Source: Ureibacillus xyleni
Lineage (GTDB): Bacteria > Bacillota > Bacilli > Bacillales_A > Planococcaceae
Direction of reading: 5' to 3'
DNA: 64,000 bases
Assembly: GCF_900217795.1 (NCBI RefSeq)
Contig: NZ_OBMQ01000011.1
Span: 1 to 64,000, forward strand
The number at the start of each line of letters is the position of its first letter. Position 1 is the stretch's first letter. Position numbers and translations under genes: made by a program. Of the stretch, positions 53,190-62,108 are shown one piece after another. The notes under the pieces were generated by a model. The model saw only the letters and a program-made list of their open reading frames with translations, did no database searches and was not told the origin of the DNA.

Positions 53190-54645
53190 CTACTAATTGC
53201 TTTTTATCGATTTTGCCAACATGGGTTTTTGGTAATTCATCCACGAAAAAGATTTGTTTTGGCACTTTGTATGCACCGAGGTGTTCTCTACATAAGGCGA
53301 AGATCTCTTCTGTCAAATTTGTTGTTGAATTATTACTTACAATAAAAGCTGAGACAATTTCACCCCATTTTGAATCTGATAAGCCTACTACTGCCACTTC
53401 TTTTACTTGGGGGTGCGTAATAATGCATTGCTCGACTTCCTGAGGATACACATTTTCTCCACCAGTAATAATCATATCTTTTTTACGTCCGACAATATAA
53501 ATATCGCCATCTTCATCCATCTTTGCTAAATCGCCTGTTTTTAGCCAGCCATTTTCAATGCAATTTTTTGTTTCATTTTCGTTGTTCCAATATTTTGTAA
53601 ACATGTGTTTCCCTTGAATATATAACTCGCCTACTTCATTAACCGTACAGATTTCGCCTTCACTGTTTTTTATCTGAACTGCATTAAACATCATACTTTT
53701 GCCAACAGACCCTTTTTTCTTTGCTGCCAATTCTGGATGGATATAAAAGTTATTTGGACCCGCTTCGGTTAGGCCATAGCCTTCTTTAAATTGGAGGCCC
53801 TTCCTTGTAAAATGATCGTAAATTGTCTTAGGACAAGGCGCACCACCAGATAAGAATACTTTTACAGTCGGAAAATTCGCTTGTTTGAAATATTCTGTTT
53901 CAATCATTCCTTGATACATCGTAGGAACAAAGAGAGAAATGGTTGTCTTATAATGATTAACGGCGCGAATGGCATCTTCAGGATGAAACTTATTACCGAT
54001 CACCACTGTTCCACCAACCATTAAAATTGGCATAGCAAGGGCGTTGATTCCACCTGTATGGAAAAGCGGCATATAATTTAATGTACAATCAGATGGCTCA
54101 AGCCCCCAACTAACGATTGTGTTCAACGCATTGCAGTTCACAGCATCAAAGGATAATACCACGCCTTTAGGTTTCCCCGTAGTTCCACCTGTATAAATCA
54201 TGAGCCAGGGATCTGTACTTTCAATATTCATTGATTGGTAATCTGCTTTTTCTTCATCACTACAAGACAAATTCGATGTATGCTGAAAAATACGGTTTCC
54301 CAATTGCTCGAACTTATGGTCTGTTAAAAGTAATGTTGGCGTACAATCTTCTACGATTTGTATTAATTCTTTTTCACTAAGCCGCCAATTTAAAGGAACA
54401 AAAATGTAGCCGCCTAACCCGCATGCAAATAGAATTGGAAAGAAATCGATGCTATTCTCCGCTAAAAATGCAACACGATTCCCTTTTGAAAGTCCCTTTT
54501 TTTGCAAAATATTTAGCCATTTTAACGTTTCATTGGATAATTGTTCATAAGTCCATTCTCTACTTGTCTGTATATCGATTAATGCAATTTTGAAAGGTGT
54601 TAAACTAGCTCTCTTTAAGATCCAAGACTCGCCATTAAGCAGCAT
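53176..54645 (-). CDS. AMP-forming acyl-CoA ligase
   Basis: 489 residues of the ANL superfamily. The adenylate motif MIYTGGTTGKPKGVVLS, the ELYIQGK and GYGLTEAGPNNF core motifs, the hinge WLKTGDLAKMDEDGDIYIVG with its conserved Asp, and the C-terminal catalytic Lys in KTHVGKIDKKQL are all present. It activates a carboxylic acid as acyl-AMP and thioesterifies it to CoA. Substrate class (fatty, aromatic or other) is not evident. The ATG at 54645 has GGGAGG eight bases before it; an upstream GTG lies next to that site. It is the last gene of the operon, 19 bases after the SDR gene. Confidence 0.9.
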   Translation of the reverse strand: MLLNGESWILKRASLTPFKIALIDIQTSREWTYEQLSNETLKWLNILQKKGLSKGNRVAFLAENSIDFFPILFACGLGGYIFVPLNWRLSEKELIQIVEDCTPTLLLTDHKFEQLGNRIFQHTSNLSCSDEEKADYQSMNIESTDPWLMIYTGGTTGKPKGVVLSFDAVNCNALNTIVSWGLEPSDCTLNYMPLFHTGGINALAMPILMVGGTVVIGNKFHPEDAIRAVNHYKTTISLFVPTMYQGMIETEYFKQANFPTVKVFLSGGAPCPKTIYDHFTRKGLQFKEGYGLTEAGPNNFYIHPELAAKKKGSVGKSMMFNAVQIKNSEGEICTVNEVGELYIQGKHMFTKYWNNENETKNCIENGWLKTGDLAKMDEDGDIYIVGRKKDMIITGGENVYPQEVEQCIITHPQVKEVAVVGLSDSKWGEIVSAFIVSNNSTTNLTEEIFALCREHLGAYKVPKQIFFVDELPKTHVGKIDKKQLVERSV

Positions 54646-54664
54646 TTCGAACACCCTCCCATCA

Positions 54665-55405
54665 TCACATCATAATTCCGCCATCAACATGTAATACATG
54701 ACCTGTAATATAACTTGATTCATCCGAAGCTAAAAATAAATAGGCATTGGCAATATCTTTTGGTACTCCTAAACGTTGTAATGCAACAATTGATTCCATA
54801 TGACTTAAAACTTTTTCTGGCATCTTTTCAACCATATTAGTTCTTGTAAAGCCTGGTGCTACAGCATTGACATTGATACCTTTTCGACCAAGTTCCTTTG
54901 CCCAGGTTTTTGTCATTCCTACAACAGCTGCTTTAGTCGCTGCATAGTTCGTTTGACCAACGTTACCATATACTCCACTAACAGAAGAGGTGTTAATAAT
55001 CTTGCCATAGCCTTTTTCAATCATATAAGGAACTACAGCTTGGGTACAGTTGAATACGCCTTTTAAATTTACATCTAACACTCGATCAAAATCTTCCTCT
55101 GTCATTTTAACGAGCATCGCATCTCGTGTAATTCCTGCATTATTTATTAAAATATCGATTTTTGAATATTTTAATAGAACTCCATCAACCATCGCTCTTA
55201 CACTTTTTTTATCTGCCACATTTACTTGTAAAAATGTCACATCAAAGCCTTGTTCTAGAAATTGGGATTCTAATTCTTTGCCACTTTCAACGTCATAATC
55301 GGCAATGACTACTTTTGCCCCGTGATTTAGAAAAACTTCTGCTGCCGCTCTACCAATTCCATTTGCTGCTCCAGTAATAACTGCTACTTTATCTTTTAAA
55401 CGCAA
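54665..55405 (-). CDS. FabG-like short-chain dehydrogenase/reductase
   Basis: 246 residues. The TGAANGIG nucleotide motif, NNAGITRDAM, the catalytic Ser of NTSSVSGVYGNVGQ, and the YAATKAAVVG Tyr/Lys pair form a complete classical SDR, with the C-terminal YITGHVLHVDGG of FabG. It probably reduces or oxidises a 3-oxo/3-hydroxyacyl thioester. I place the start at TTG 55405 (RLKDKVAVITG) because GAGGGTGG lies in front of it and FabG proteins begin there; TTG 55420 and GTG 55414 are alternatives. The preceding hydrolase ends 12 bases upstream. The product presumably passes to the CoA ligase encoded next. Confidence 0.88.
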   Translation of the reverse strand: MRLKDKVAVITGAANGIGRAAAEVFLNHGAKVVIADYDVESGKELESQFLEQGFDVTFLQVNVADKKSVRAMVDGVLLKYSKIDILINNAGITRDAMLVKMTEEDFDRVLDVNLKGVFNCTQAVVPYMIEKGYGKIINTSSVSGVYGNVGQTNYAATKAAVVGMTKTWAKELGRKGINVNAVAPGFTRTNMVEKMPEKVLSHMESIVALQRLGVPKDIANAYLFLASDESSYITGHVLHVDGGIMM

Positions 55406-55416
55406 ATTACCCACCC

Positions 55417-56304
55417 TCAATCCTTCAAAAATTGTTCAATCGCATTTGTCAGTTGTTCTAAATCATCTACTAATGGAGAATGGCCACAGTTTGTGAGCTT
55501 TACCACTTTTGCCTTCTCACCGAAGTCTTCTATCAATTCATCTGTCATATAACTTGGCACAACATAATCTCGTTCTCCGTATACAATGAGAACAGGAATT
55601 TGAATATTGTCAATCTCGCCAGTACCTTTTGCCGCTTCATTGGCGTAATGACTAATGTTGAACGTGTTTAATACATGGTACACATCGGCTAAATTTCGTT
55701 GCGTCAGCATATCGTCTACATACTCATCATATTTTTGTTCATCTGGTTGGTTATGCGTATAAATTACCGCATTCCAAACTGCCTTTAAGCCATCACGATT
55801 TTTTGTATCGTATAACCCTTGCATTGGTATTGTTTTACCATGATCGTTTTCAATTTCTGTGATTGTCTTTAGCCTTGTTGTACTTTGTGAGCCGTCTTCA
55901 TTTGTTTTATAAAATGGATAGCCACGCGTTGATGCTGAAGCAAGAAGCATCAACTTATGACATAACCCTGGATAGTCTACACAAAATTGCATCGCTACTG
56001 CCCCACCCGTGGACCAGCCTAGTAAACTAAAATCTTTCAATTCTAGAGAATCCACAAAACTTTTTAAATCATCACTAAAATCTCGCATATGCGTGATTCT
56101 ATTTTTATAAGTTGATTCTCCAAAGCCGCGCAAATCGGGTGCAATAATCGTATAACGAGGATCCAAATTTTCCATTAGCAAATCCCAATGTTTTGAAGAA
56201 GTCATGTTGCCATGAACAAATATACAAAGCTCTTCTCCCCCGATTCTTTCACGGTAGGACATGATTTCTCCATTTGGCAAATGGACAGTTTTTAATTCAC
56301 CCAT
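55417..56304 (-). CDS. alpha/beta-fold hydrolase
   Basis: 295 residues. Nucleophile elbow LLGWSTGGAVAMQF (G-x-S-x-G), oxyanion region FVHGNMTSSKHWDLLM, RGFGEST, an acid in VLIVYGERDYVVP, and His in TNCGHSPLVDD form a complete Ser-His-Asp triad. The type is that of C-C bond, ester or thioester hydrolases and haloperoxidases. ATG 56304 is preferred, with AAAGGAG eight bases before it; an earlier start is within the upstream gene. It overlaps the ketosynthase-like gene by 13 bases, so translation is coupled. Confidence 0.87.
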   Translation of the reverse strand: MGELKTVHLPNGEIMSYRERIGGEELCIFVHGNMTSSKHWDLLMENLDPRYTIIAPDLRGFGESTYKNRITHMRDFSDDLKSFVDSLELKDFSLLGWSTGGAVAMQFCVDYPGLCHKLMLLASASTRGYPFYKTNEDGSQSTTRLKTITEIENDHGKTIPMQGLYDTKNRDGLKAVWNAVIYTHNQPDEQKYDEYVDDMLTQRNLADVYHVLNTFNISHYANEAAKGTGEIDNIQIPVLIVYGERDYVVPSYMTDELIEDFGEKAKVVKLTNCGHSPLVDDLEQLTNAIEQFLKD

Positions 56305-57326
56305 GCATCTGTCTCCTTTCGTTTCCCCCATTGGATGGTCGTTGCTCCCCATGCATATCCAATGCCGGCACTTACTAAAGTGACAATATCTCCTTCTTTA
56401 AGTTTGCCTTCCTCTAATGCAAGTTTAAGAGATAAGATTTGATCGATTTGACCAATATGGCCGTATTTCGATAAATAAATGGAATTTTCCTCTTGTAGCT
56501 CAAATACTTTTAACACATAATCATGAGCTGATTTTTTCATATGAAGCATCGCTAAATAAGACAGGTCCTGCTCCTTAAAGCCGCTTTTCATTAACGAATT
56601 TCGAATGACTTTAATAAAGTTATCAAGAGATTTTTGTTCTAAACGTGTTTTCATGCCTTCAGGATCTGTTACATCAAAATAATATAATCCTTGCTCAAGT
56701 AATTGGGGTGTTAACGGTTGTTTTGTTCCTCCAACAGGGACAAGTACATCCTCAGAAAACGAGCCGTCTGTTATTAAATCTGACTCATAGACAATGTTTT
56801 CCGTCGCCCCTTTTTGGAGAACAAGTGCCCCTCCACCAGCACCTAAATTAAACATAAATCGTGTTCTTGGATTAGTAAAATCAATTAAATCATGATTTCG
56901 GTAGCCCCCTGCAAGAAGGACCGTGTTAATATTTTCATCCGAGTTCATTAAACTTTTTGCTAATTTTATCGCTAAGATAGCCGTACCACATCGCAACTGA
57001 ATATCAAAAGCCCAAGCATTGGTAGCGCCGATTTCTTCTTGGATTTTGATCCCCGCAGTCCATAGAGGGTATTCTTTATGTTCCTCTCCAAAATAAATAA
57101 CGACGTCAATTGCTTTTGGATTAATATTGGCGTTTTGAACAGCTTCTTTTGCGGCTGATATTGCCATCCCTACTGTATGTTCATCGTCACCTGCAATCGT
57201 TTTTTCTTCGATGCCCATCTTCGTTTTCACAATATGAACTGGAATATTTGCGAGTTTAGCAATTTCCTCATTCGTCATGCGATTTTTTGGTAAATAGACT
57301 CCTAATCCGATGATTCCTACACTCAT
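56292..57326 (-). CDS. ketoacyl-synthase-III-like (thiolase-fold) enzyme
   Basis: 344 residues of FabH-like fold. The nucleophile Cys is in FDIQLRCGTAILAI and a His stands in MLHMKKSAHDY. The position usually Asn in FabH (GNTSAAS) reads GHIGQIDQI here, so the third residue is His. The N-terminal GVYLPKNRMTNEEI is classic. It probably condenses or transfers an acyl group from CoA, or hydrolyses a thioester; the changed triad suggests specialised chemistry compared with FabH. It overlaps livM by four bases and the hydrolase by 13. ATG after AAGGAG. Confidence 0.82.
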   Translation of the reverse strand: MSVGIIGLGVYLPKNRMTNEEIAKLANIPVHIVKTKMGIEEKTIAGDDEHTVGMAISAAKEAVQNANINPKAIDVVIYFGEEHKEYPLWTAGIKIQEEIGATNAWAFDIQLRCGTAILAIKLAKSLMNSDENINTVLLAGGYRNHDLIDFTNPRTRFMFNLGAGGGALVLQKGATENIVYESDLITDGSFSEDVLVPVGGTKQPLTPQLLEQGLYYFDVTDPEGMKTRLEQKSLDNFIKVIRNSLMKSGFKEQDLSYLAMLHMKKSAHDYVLKVFELQEENSIYLSKYGHIGQIDQILSLKLALEEGKLKEGDIVTLVSAGIGYAWGATTIQWGKRKETDAWVN

Positions 57327-58330
57327 TTCAATCGCTCCTTAGGTTCAGGTAGAGGAACTTGATCTTGTTGTTTCCATTTTGAAACTTTTGCTAAGATGGA
57401 ACCTACAATGCCTTTTGGGAAAAACACTACTGCCAAAATGTAAATGATTCCGAAGAAGATAATCCAACGTTCAAAAATTGGATAATTTCTTGCCAATCCC
57501 GATAAATAGTGCTGTGCGAATTCAATTACAACAGAACCTACTAACGGTCCAACTAATGTTCCAACCCCACCGATAATGGTCATCAGTAGTGCATCTAGTG
57601 TAATATCCATCGTCATCATACTTGTGTTCACAAAGCGTAATGAAATGGCATATAGGGAACCTGCTAAACTTGCAATCACACCTGCGACAATTGAAGAGAT
57701 AACTTTATAGTGTAATGTTTTAAAACCTAAAGACCTTGTTCGTTGTTCATTTTCTCGAACGGCAATAAGCACCCGTCCTAATGGTGAATTAACAAATCTA
57801 CGTAATAGAAGGAAAACAATGACAAGGCAAGCTAGCACGCAAAAATAAAAGACTATGCGATCTTTAAACACATCTGGTGCTCTGAAGGTAAACCCGTCAT
57901 TTCCTTTCGTTACGCTACGCCACTTTTCTGCAACAACTAGAAGTAACCCAGAGATGGCTAATGTTAACATCGCAAAGAAATGACTTTTTAGACGTAATGT
58001 TAACAAACCAACGAAGAAACTTAATATTCCAGCTAAAATCATTCCGACAACGATAGACCCGATAAATACAGGAATCGTCGGCTGAATTTCCTTTAACATA
58101 ATGGCTGTTGTATACGCACCCATCCCAAAGAACATGGCATGCCCAAAGGAAACAATTCCTGTGTAACCTAGTAAAATGTCATAACTCATCGCTAATATGC
58201 CAAAAATAAAGATTTGAGTTAGTAAGATTGTCAATGTTCTTGAATCTGCGACAAAAGGGAAAGCAACTAATATAACTAGAAGTAAGACAAAAATAATATT
58301 TTGTTTCGATAATAACGCTGGTTGATTCAT
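57323..58330 (-). CDS. livM: branched-chain-type ABC transporter permease (LivM-like)
   Basis: 335 residues with about nine or ten membrane spans, and the LivM signature AMSYDILLGYTGIVSFGHAM followed by FGMGAYTTAIML, then the cytoplasmic coupling segment LRRFVNSPLGRVLIAVRENE. With LivH it forms the membrane pore of a HAAT-family importer. The ATG follows AGGAGGG and overlaps the livH end by four bases. Although this type is named for leucine, isoleucine and valine, many relatives carry aromatic acids, urea or other compounds. Confidence 0.88.
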   Translation of the reverse strand: MNQPALLSKQNIIFVLLLVILVAFPFVADSRTLTILLTQIFIFGILAMSYDILLGYTGIVSFGHAMFFGMGAYTTAIMLKEIQPTIPVFIGSIVVGMILAGILSFFVGLLTLRLKSHFFAMLTLAISGLLLVVAEKWRSVTKGNDGFTFRAPDVFKDRIVFYFCVLACLVIVFLLLRRFVNSPLGRVLIAVRENEQRTRSLGFKTLHYKVISSIVAGVIASLAGSLYAISLRFVNTSMMTMDITLDALLMTIIGGVGTLVGPLVGSVVIEFAQHYLSGLARNYPIFERWIIFFGIIYILAVVFFPKGIVGSILAKVSKWKQQDQVPLPEPKERLK

Positions 58331-59199
58331 GTACTTTCCCTCCTAATCATTGAAAATAACCCTTGTGGACGGAATATTAGTACAATTGCCATGAGGATCA
58401 TGTTTACTGCTAGCGATAAAAATGGAACATAGTAAGCCATGAAACTACCAGCTAACCCTACTAAAATTGCAGCAAGTAAAGATCCTGAAAAACTACCCAT
58501 TCCACCAATCACAACAACGATAAATCCTAAAATGGCAAATTCCATCCCCATCTCTGCATAAATAGAACCTGAATATGGAGCCATTAACATCCCACCTAGA
58601 GCAGCAAGGGAAGCACCTGTCATAAAGACAAATAAAAATACTCGTTTAATGTTGATGCCTAACGCTTGCACCATCTCTTTATTCATTACTCCAGCTCGTA
58701 CGATTAATCCAATTTTCGTGCGAGTTAAAATATAGTGGAAAATACCGAAAATAATAAATCCAACGATGATGATAAATACTCTATACTTAATGACAATTAC
58801 TTCGCCAATTTCCCAACTGCCTGCTAAATAAGTTGGTACACTAACAGGAATGGCATTTGGTCCAAAAGCTACTTTGATCATTTCTTGTAAAACAAGCATA
58901 AATCCAAGTGTAATTAAAATCTGTTGAACGTGATTGCCATACACTGGTGTAATAATCAACTTCTCCATAATGAACCCAAAGAGTATACCAGTTAAAATGG
59001 CAACGACAATTCCGATGAGAAAACTCTCTGTATAGGCATACGTAAATACACCCGTATAAGCTCCCCAAACAAATAGCCCACCATGTGCGAAATTCAACAC
59101 ATCCATCAAACCGAATATTAACGTTAAACCGGCCGCAAGAAGAAAAATTAACATTCCGGTTGCTAAGCCATTAATAACGAGACTAATTAATAGATCCAT
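58327..59199 (-). CDS. livH: branched-chain-type ABC transporter permease (LivH-like)
   Basis: 290 residues, eight or so membrane spans. GLTLIFGLMDVLNFAHGGLF near the N-terminus is the family signature, with GAYTGVFTY following, and ILTRTKIGLIVRAGVMNKEM is the loop that contacts the ATPase. VVIGGMGSFSGSLLAAIL closes the fold. The ATG at 59199, second of two possible codons, is six bases from AGGGGGG. It sits eight bases after livF and overlaps livM by four bases. Confidence 0.88.
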   Translation of the reverse strand: MDLLISLVINGLATGMLIFLLAAGLTLIFGLMDVLNFAHGGLFVWGAYTGVFTYAYTESFLIGIVVAILTGILFGFIMEKLIITPVYGNHVQQILITLGFMLVLQEMIKVAFGPNAIPVSVPTYLAGSWEIGEVIVIKYRVFIIIVGFIIFGIFHYILTRTKIGLIVRAGVMNKEMVQALGINIKRVFLFVFMTGASLAALGGMLMAPYSGSIYAEMGMEFAILGFIVVVIGGMGSFSGSLLAAILVGLAGSFMAYYVPFLSLAVNMILMAIVLIFRPQGLFSMIRREST

Positions 59200-59210
59200 C
59201 ACATTCCCCC

Positions 59211-59918
59211 CTAGCCGATACCCAAATATTTTTGTTTCAATTCTTCATTTTGTATAAGGTCGCTCATTGCCCCTCGATGAACCGTTCTTCCATCATCAAT
59301 GAGCGTGTACGTATCTCCAATATTGCTTGCCATTAAAAAGTTTTGCTCAACAAGGACAATGGTTGATTGTTTTTTCATTTCTACAATGGCTTCCATTACT
59401 TTCTCAATCACAATTGGCGCTAGTCCTTTTGAAGGCTCGTCAATCAACAGTAATTTACTATCATTCACAAATGCCCTTGCCATTGCGAGCATTTGTTTTT
59501 GTCCACCTGATAAATTTCCCCCAGCTTTCTTCCAAAACTTTTTTAAATCTGGGAATAGCTCTAATATATACTCTAGTTTTTCCATCACTTCAGGCGTTTC
59601 CTTCCGAATGGCAACTTTTAAATTTTCCTCTACTGTTAATTGGCCAAAAATGCCTTGATCTTCTGGTACATACCCAATCCCTAAATTTGCAATGTCATAA
59701 GTCGCTTTTTTTGTAATATCTTGATTGAAAAAATGAACAGATCCATTTGATGCAGGTGTTAAGCCCATAATTGTTTTAAGTGTTGTCGTTTTCCCAGCAC
59801 CATTTCGACCAAGTAAGACAGAAACTTCTCCTTCCTTGGCCTCGAAGTCAATGCCTTGTAAAATATGATATTGACCGATATGAGTATGGATGTTATGAAG
59901 TTTCAACAAGTTCTGCAT
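59211..59918 (-). CDS. livF: branched-chain-type ABC transporter ATPase (LivF-like)
   Basis: 235 residues with a full ABC set: Walker A LLGRNGAGKTTTLKTIMG, Q-loop VPEDQGIFGQLTVEENL, signature LSGGQKQMLAMARA, Walker B KLLLIDEPSKGLAP, and His-switch region VEQN. The LGIGYVPEDQ and PSKGLAPIV wording is that of LivF. It pairs with LivG to drive import. The ATG follows AGGGGGAC and lies inside the livG end (26-base overlap). Confidence 0.93.
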   Translation of the reverse strand: MQNLLKLHNIHTHIGQYHILQGIDFEAKEGEVSVLLGRNGAGKTTTLKTIMGLTPASNGSVHFFNQDITKKATYDIANLGIGYVPEDQGIFGQLTVEENLKVAIRKETPEVMEKLEYILELFPDLKKFWKKAGGNLSGGQKQMLAMARAFVNDSKLLLIDEPSKGLAPIVIEKVMEAIVEMKKQSTIVLVEQNFLMASNIGDTYTLIDDGRTVHRGAMSDLIQNEELKQKYLGIG

Positions 59919-60669
59919 CGTAAAGTCCCCCTAAATATGCATTTTGAACAGTTGCATTATTCATAATGTCAGTTGGCGTCCCATCAGCAAGGAGCTTGCC
60001 GTTAAATAACACCATGATTGAATCCGATAAATCTAAAATCATATCCATCTTGTGTTCGATTAATAAAATTGTTTTATTTCCTTGTTCTTTAATGGATTTA
60101 ATTACTTCTAAAATTGCGGGCACTTCTTCTAGACTCATTCCGGCAGTTGGCTCATCTAGTAATAGCACTTCCGTATCCAATGCGAGTAACATGGCAATTT
60201 CAAGTTTTCGCTTTTCACCATGAGATAGTTGGCTTGCAATGGCATGGATTTTGTTCGATAACAGAACTTGCTCTAATAACTCAACGGCTTTTTCCGTAAT
60301 CTTTTTATAATGTAAATAGTGTTTTAAAAAGTGAAAGCGAACCTTCTCCTTTGATTGAACGGCAAGGCGAACATTTTCTAATACGGTTAAGTTCGGAAAC
60401 ACATTGGTAATTTGAAAAGACCTACCTAGTCCAATGCGAGTTCGTTCGATGGAAGATAATTTTGAAATCGATGCCCCTTTGTAAAAAACATCCCCTTCCG
60501 TTGCCTTCAGTTCACCACTTAATAAATTAAAGAAAGTTGTTTTACCTGCACCATTTGGCCCAATGATTGATTTGAAATGTTTTTCAGGCATTTCAAAATT
60601 CACTTTATCAACTGCTTTATGACCACCAAATTGAATGGATAAATGCTCAGTTCGAATAATTGGTTCCAT
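59893..60669 (-). CDS. livG: branched-chain-type ABC transporter ATPase (LivG-like)
   Basis: 258 residues with Walker A IIGPNGAGKTTFFNLLSG, signature LSHGEKRKLEIAMLLA, Walker B EVLLLDEPTAGMSLEEV and the IEHKMD switch. The signature reads LSHGE, a known variant in the LivG group, not LSGGQ. The ATG at 60669 has GGGGAGGAG before it; a longer in-frame start lies on that site. It follows livK after 100 bases that hold two hairpins. Confidence 0.92.
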   Translation of the reverse strand: MEPIIRTEHLSIQFGGHKAVDKVNFEMPEKHFKSIIGPNGAGKTTFFNLLSGELKATEGDVFYKGASISKLSSIERTRIGLGRSFQITNVFPNLTVLENVRLAVQSKEKVRFHFLKHYLHYKKITEKAVELLEQVLLSNKIHAIASQLSHGEKRKLEIAMLLALDTEVLLLDEPTAGMSLEEVPAILEVIKSIKEQGNKTILLIEHKMDMILDLSDSIMVLFNGKLLADGTPTDIMNNATVQNAYLGGLYDAELVETS

Positions 60670-60699
60670 TTGTGACTCCTCCCCTTTCAAATCTGCCCC

Positions 60700-60763
60700 T
60701 CTTAAAATCTTCTACATTGAAAAGATTTTAAGAGAAACAGACCAACTAATTGATCTGTTCTCT
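60700..60763 (-). other. intercistronic stem-loops between livK and livG
   Basis: TCTTAAAATCTT pairs perfectly with AAGATTTTAAGA (60700-60711 with 60722-60733), and AGAGAAACAGA pairs with TCTGTTCTCT (60731-60741 with 60754-60763); the two stems overlap slightly. No T-tract follows either. In HAAT operons such stems often protect the 3' end of the binding-protein mRNA and reduce expression of later genes. Confidence 0.6.
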
Positions 60764-60769
60764 TATCTA

Positions 60770-62026
60770 TTAATTTAAGATAGGTGGTTCTGTTTCTTCT
60801 GGTTTTAATTCACGAATTAATACAGGCACTGGGTAATCAACACCATCTACCTTTTCTAAACGGATTGAATACATTGTTTGTAATGCTTGGTGATCTTCTT
60901 TACGGAAAGTCATTGTTCCTTTTGGTGTTTCAAATGACATACCTTCCATTAACGGAATTAACGTATTGCCATCCGCATCTCCACCTGATTTCTCTAAAGC
61001 TTCAACAATGGCAACAGCCGCTGAGAAACCACCAGGCGTGAATAAGTCCGGAACTTCACCGTTATGACGTTTTTTATGTTCTTCTACTAACCAATCATTC
61101 ACTGGATTTTGTGGTAGAGTGTGATAGTATACTGAGAAACCTTCCATCCCTACTAAAGGACCCATCATTTGTAACGCCACAATGTCAGGTGCACCTGTTG
61201 AAATTTTAATGCCGTTTTCTTGTAACTTCATGTCAGCAATTTGATTCCAAGGTGAGTTTGCTCCAGCCCAAACAACAAATAAATAATCAGGTTTTGCTTC
61301 AACAATTTTTTGTAAGTTAGATGTGAAGTCTGTTGCAGCTGGATCTGCATATTCTTCCACCACGATTTCAGCGCCTAATTTTTCAGCAGCTGTTTTAAAT
61401 GCGGCAACACCATCCCAACCGAATGAATAGTCTGGTGCGAATGTTGCGATTTTCACGCCATCCCCTGCAATTGCTGCAGCTGCTGCATATGCATCTTGAG
61501 AAGAGTTACGTGCTGTACGGAAAATATAAGGGTTAAACTCTGAACCAGTAATACTATCTGCTACTGCTGGTTCAACAATCATAATTTTTTCGTATTCTTC
61601 CGCAAGAGGTAATACTGCTAAAGTGTCCCCAGAGCTTGAAGAACCTACTAAGAAATCAACTGCATCATCTTCTAGTAATTTTGTTGCTTTTTGAACTGCC
61701 ACTTCAGGTTTTGTTTCAGTATCTTCCCAAATCACTTCAATTTTCTTACCTGCAACTTCCATCGTGCCGTCTGTTGCGTATTCTAACCCAAGTTCAAATC
61801 CTTTTTGCGTTTGCTTTCCATAAGACTCGAGAGCACCAGTTAACGAAGCCAACACACCAACTTTGATTGTGCCACCTTCAGTTTTTGTATCAGTGTCTGC
61901 TGCCTCTCCCCCTGTTGTAACCGTTTCATCCGATTCCTTCGTTGCCGACTGCTCTTCACTACTACATGCTGCCAAAACAAGTGCAACCAATCCCATGATG
62001 AAAAATAACGACCAAAGCTTTTTCAT
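60770..62026 (-). CDS. livK: branched-chain-type substrate-binding lipoprotein (LivK-like)
   Basis: 418 residues. The signal sequence ends in LVALVLAAC, so Cys 21 is lipidated. A Thr/Glu-rich linker (about 22-50) leads to a two-lobed periplasmic-binding fold: IKVGVLASLTGALESYGKQT, VDFLVGSSSSGDTLAVLPLA, YIFRTARNSSQDAYAAAAAI and FVVWAGANSPWNQIADM. The wording resembles HAAT binding proteins for organic acids and aromatic compounds as much as those for leucine. The ATG follows AAAGGGGGT. It is the first gene of the nine-gene operon and has its own upstream promoter and cre. Confidence 0.92.
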   Translation of the reverse strand: MKKLWSLFFIMGLVALVLAACSSEEQSATKESDETVTTGGEAADTDTKTEGGTIKVGVLASLTGALESYGKQTQKGFELGLEYATDGTMEVAGKKIEVIWEDTETKPEVAVQKATKLLEDDAVDFLVGSSSSGDTLAVLPLAEEYEKIMIVEPAVADSITGSEFNPYIFRTARNSSQDAYAAAAAIAGDGVKIATFAPDYSFGWDGVAAFKTAAEKLGAEIVVEEYADPAATDFTSNLQKIVEAKPDYLFVVWAGANSPWNQIADMKLQENGIKISTGAPDIVALQMMGPLVGMEGFSVYYHTLPQNPVNDWLVEEHKKRHNGEVPDLFTPGGFSAAVAIVEALEKSGGDADGNTLIPLMEGMSFETPKGTMTFRKEDHQALQTMYSIRLEKVDGVDYPVPVLIRELKPEETEPPILN

Positions 62027-62047
62027 TCGATTACCCCCTTTACTTTT

Positions 62048-62061
62048 ATAAAGCGCTTACA
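62048..62061 (-). promoter_or_regulatory. probable cre site in front of livK
   Basis: TGTAAGCGCTTTAT on the minus strand fits the CcpA operator TGWAANCGNTNWCA except at the last two bases. It lies just downstream of the proposed promoter, so CcpA could repress the operon when preferred sugars are present. Confidence 0.6.
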
Positions 62062-62069
62062 TTGCTTTG

Positions 62070-62097
62070 AATATAAGATACTAAAAGCGAGTTACAA
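62070..62097 (-). promoter_or_regulatory. possible sigma-A promoter of the livK operon
   Basis: TTGTAA (62092-62097) and TATATT (62070-62075) with a 16-base spacer, about 44 bases before the ATG. The -35 is weak, which would fit a need for an activator. Confidence 0.45.
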
Positions 62098-62108
62098 ATT
62101 GGTTACAC

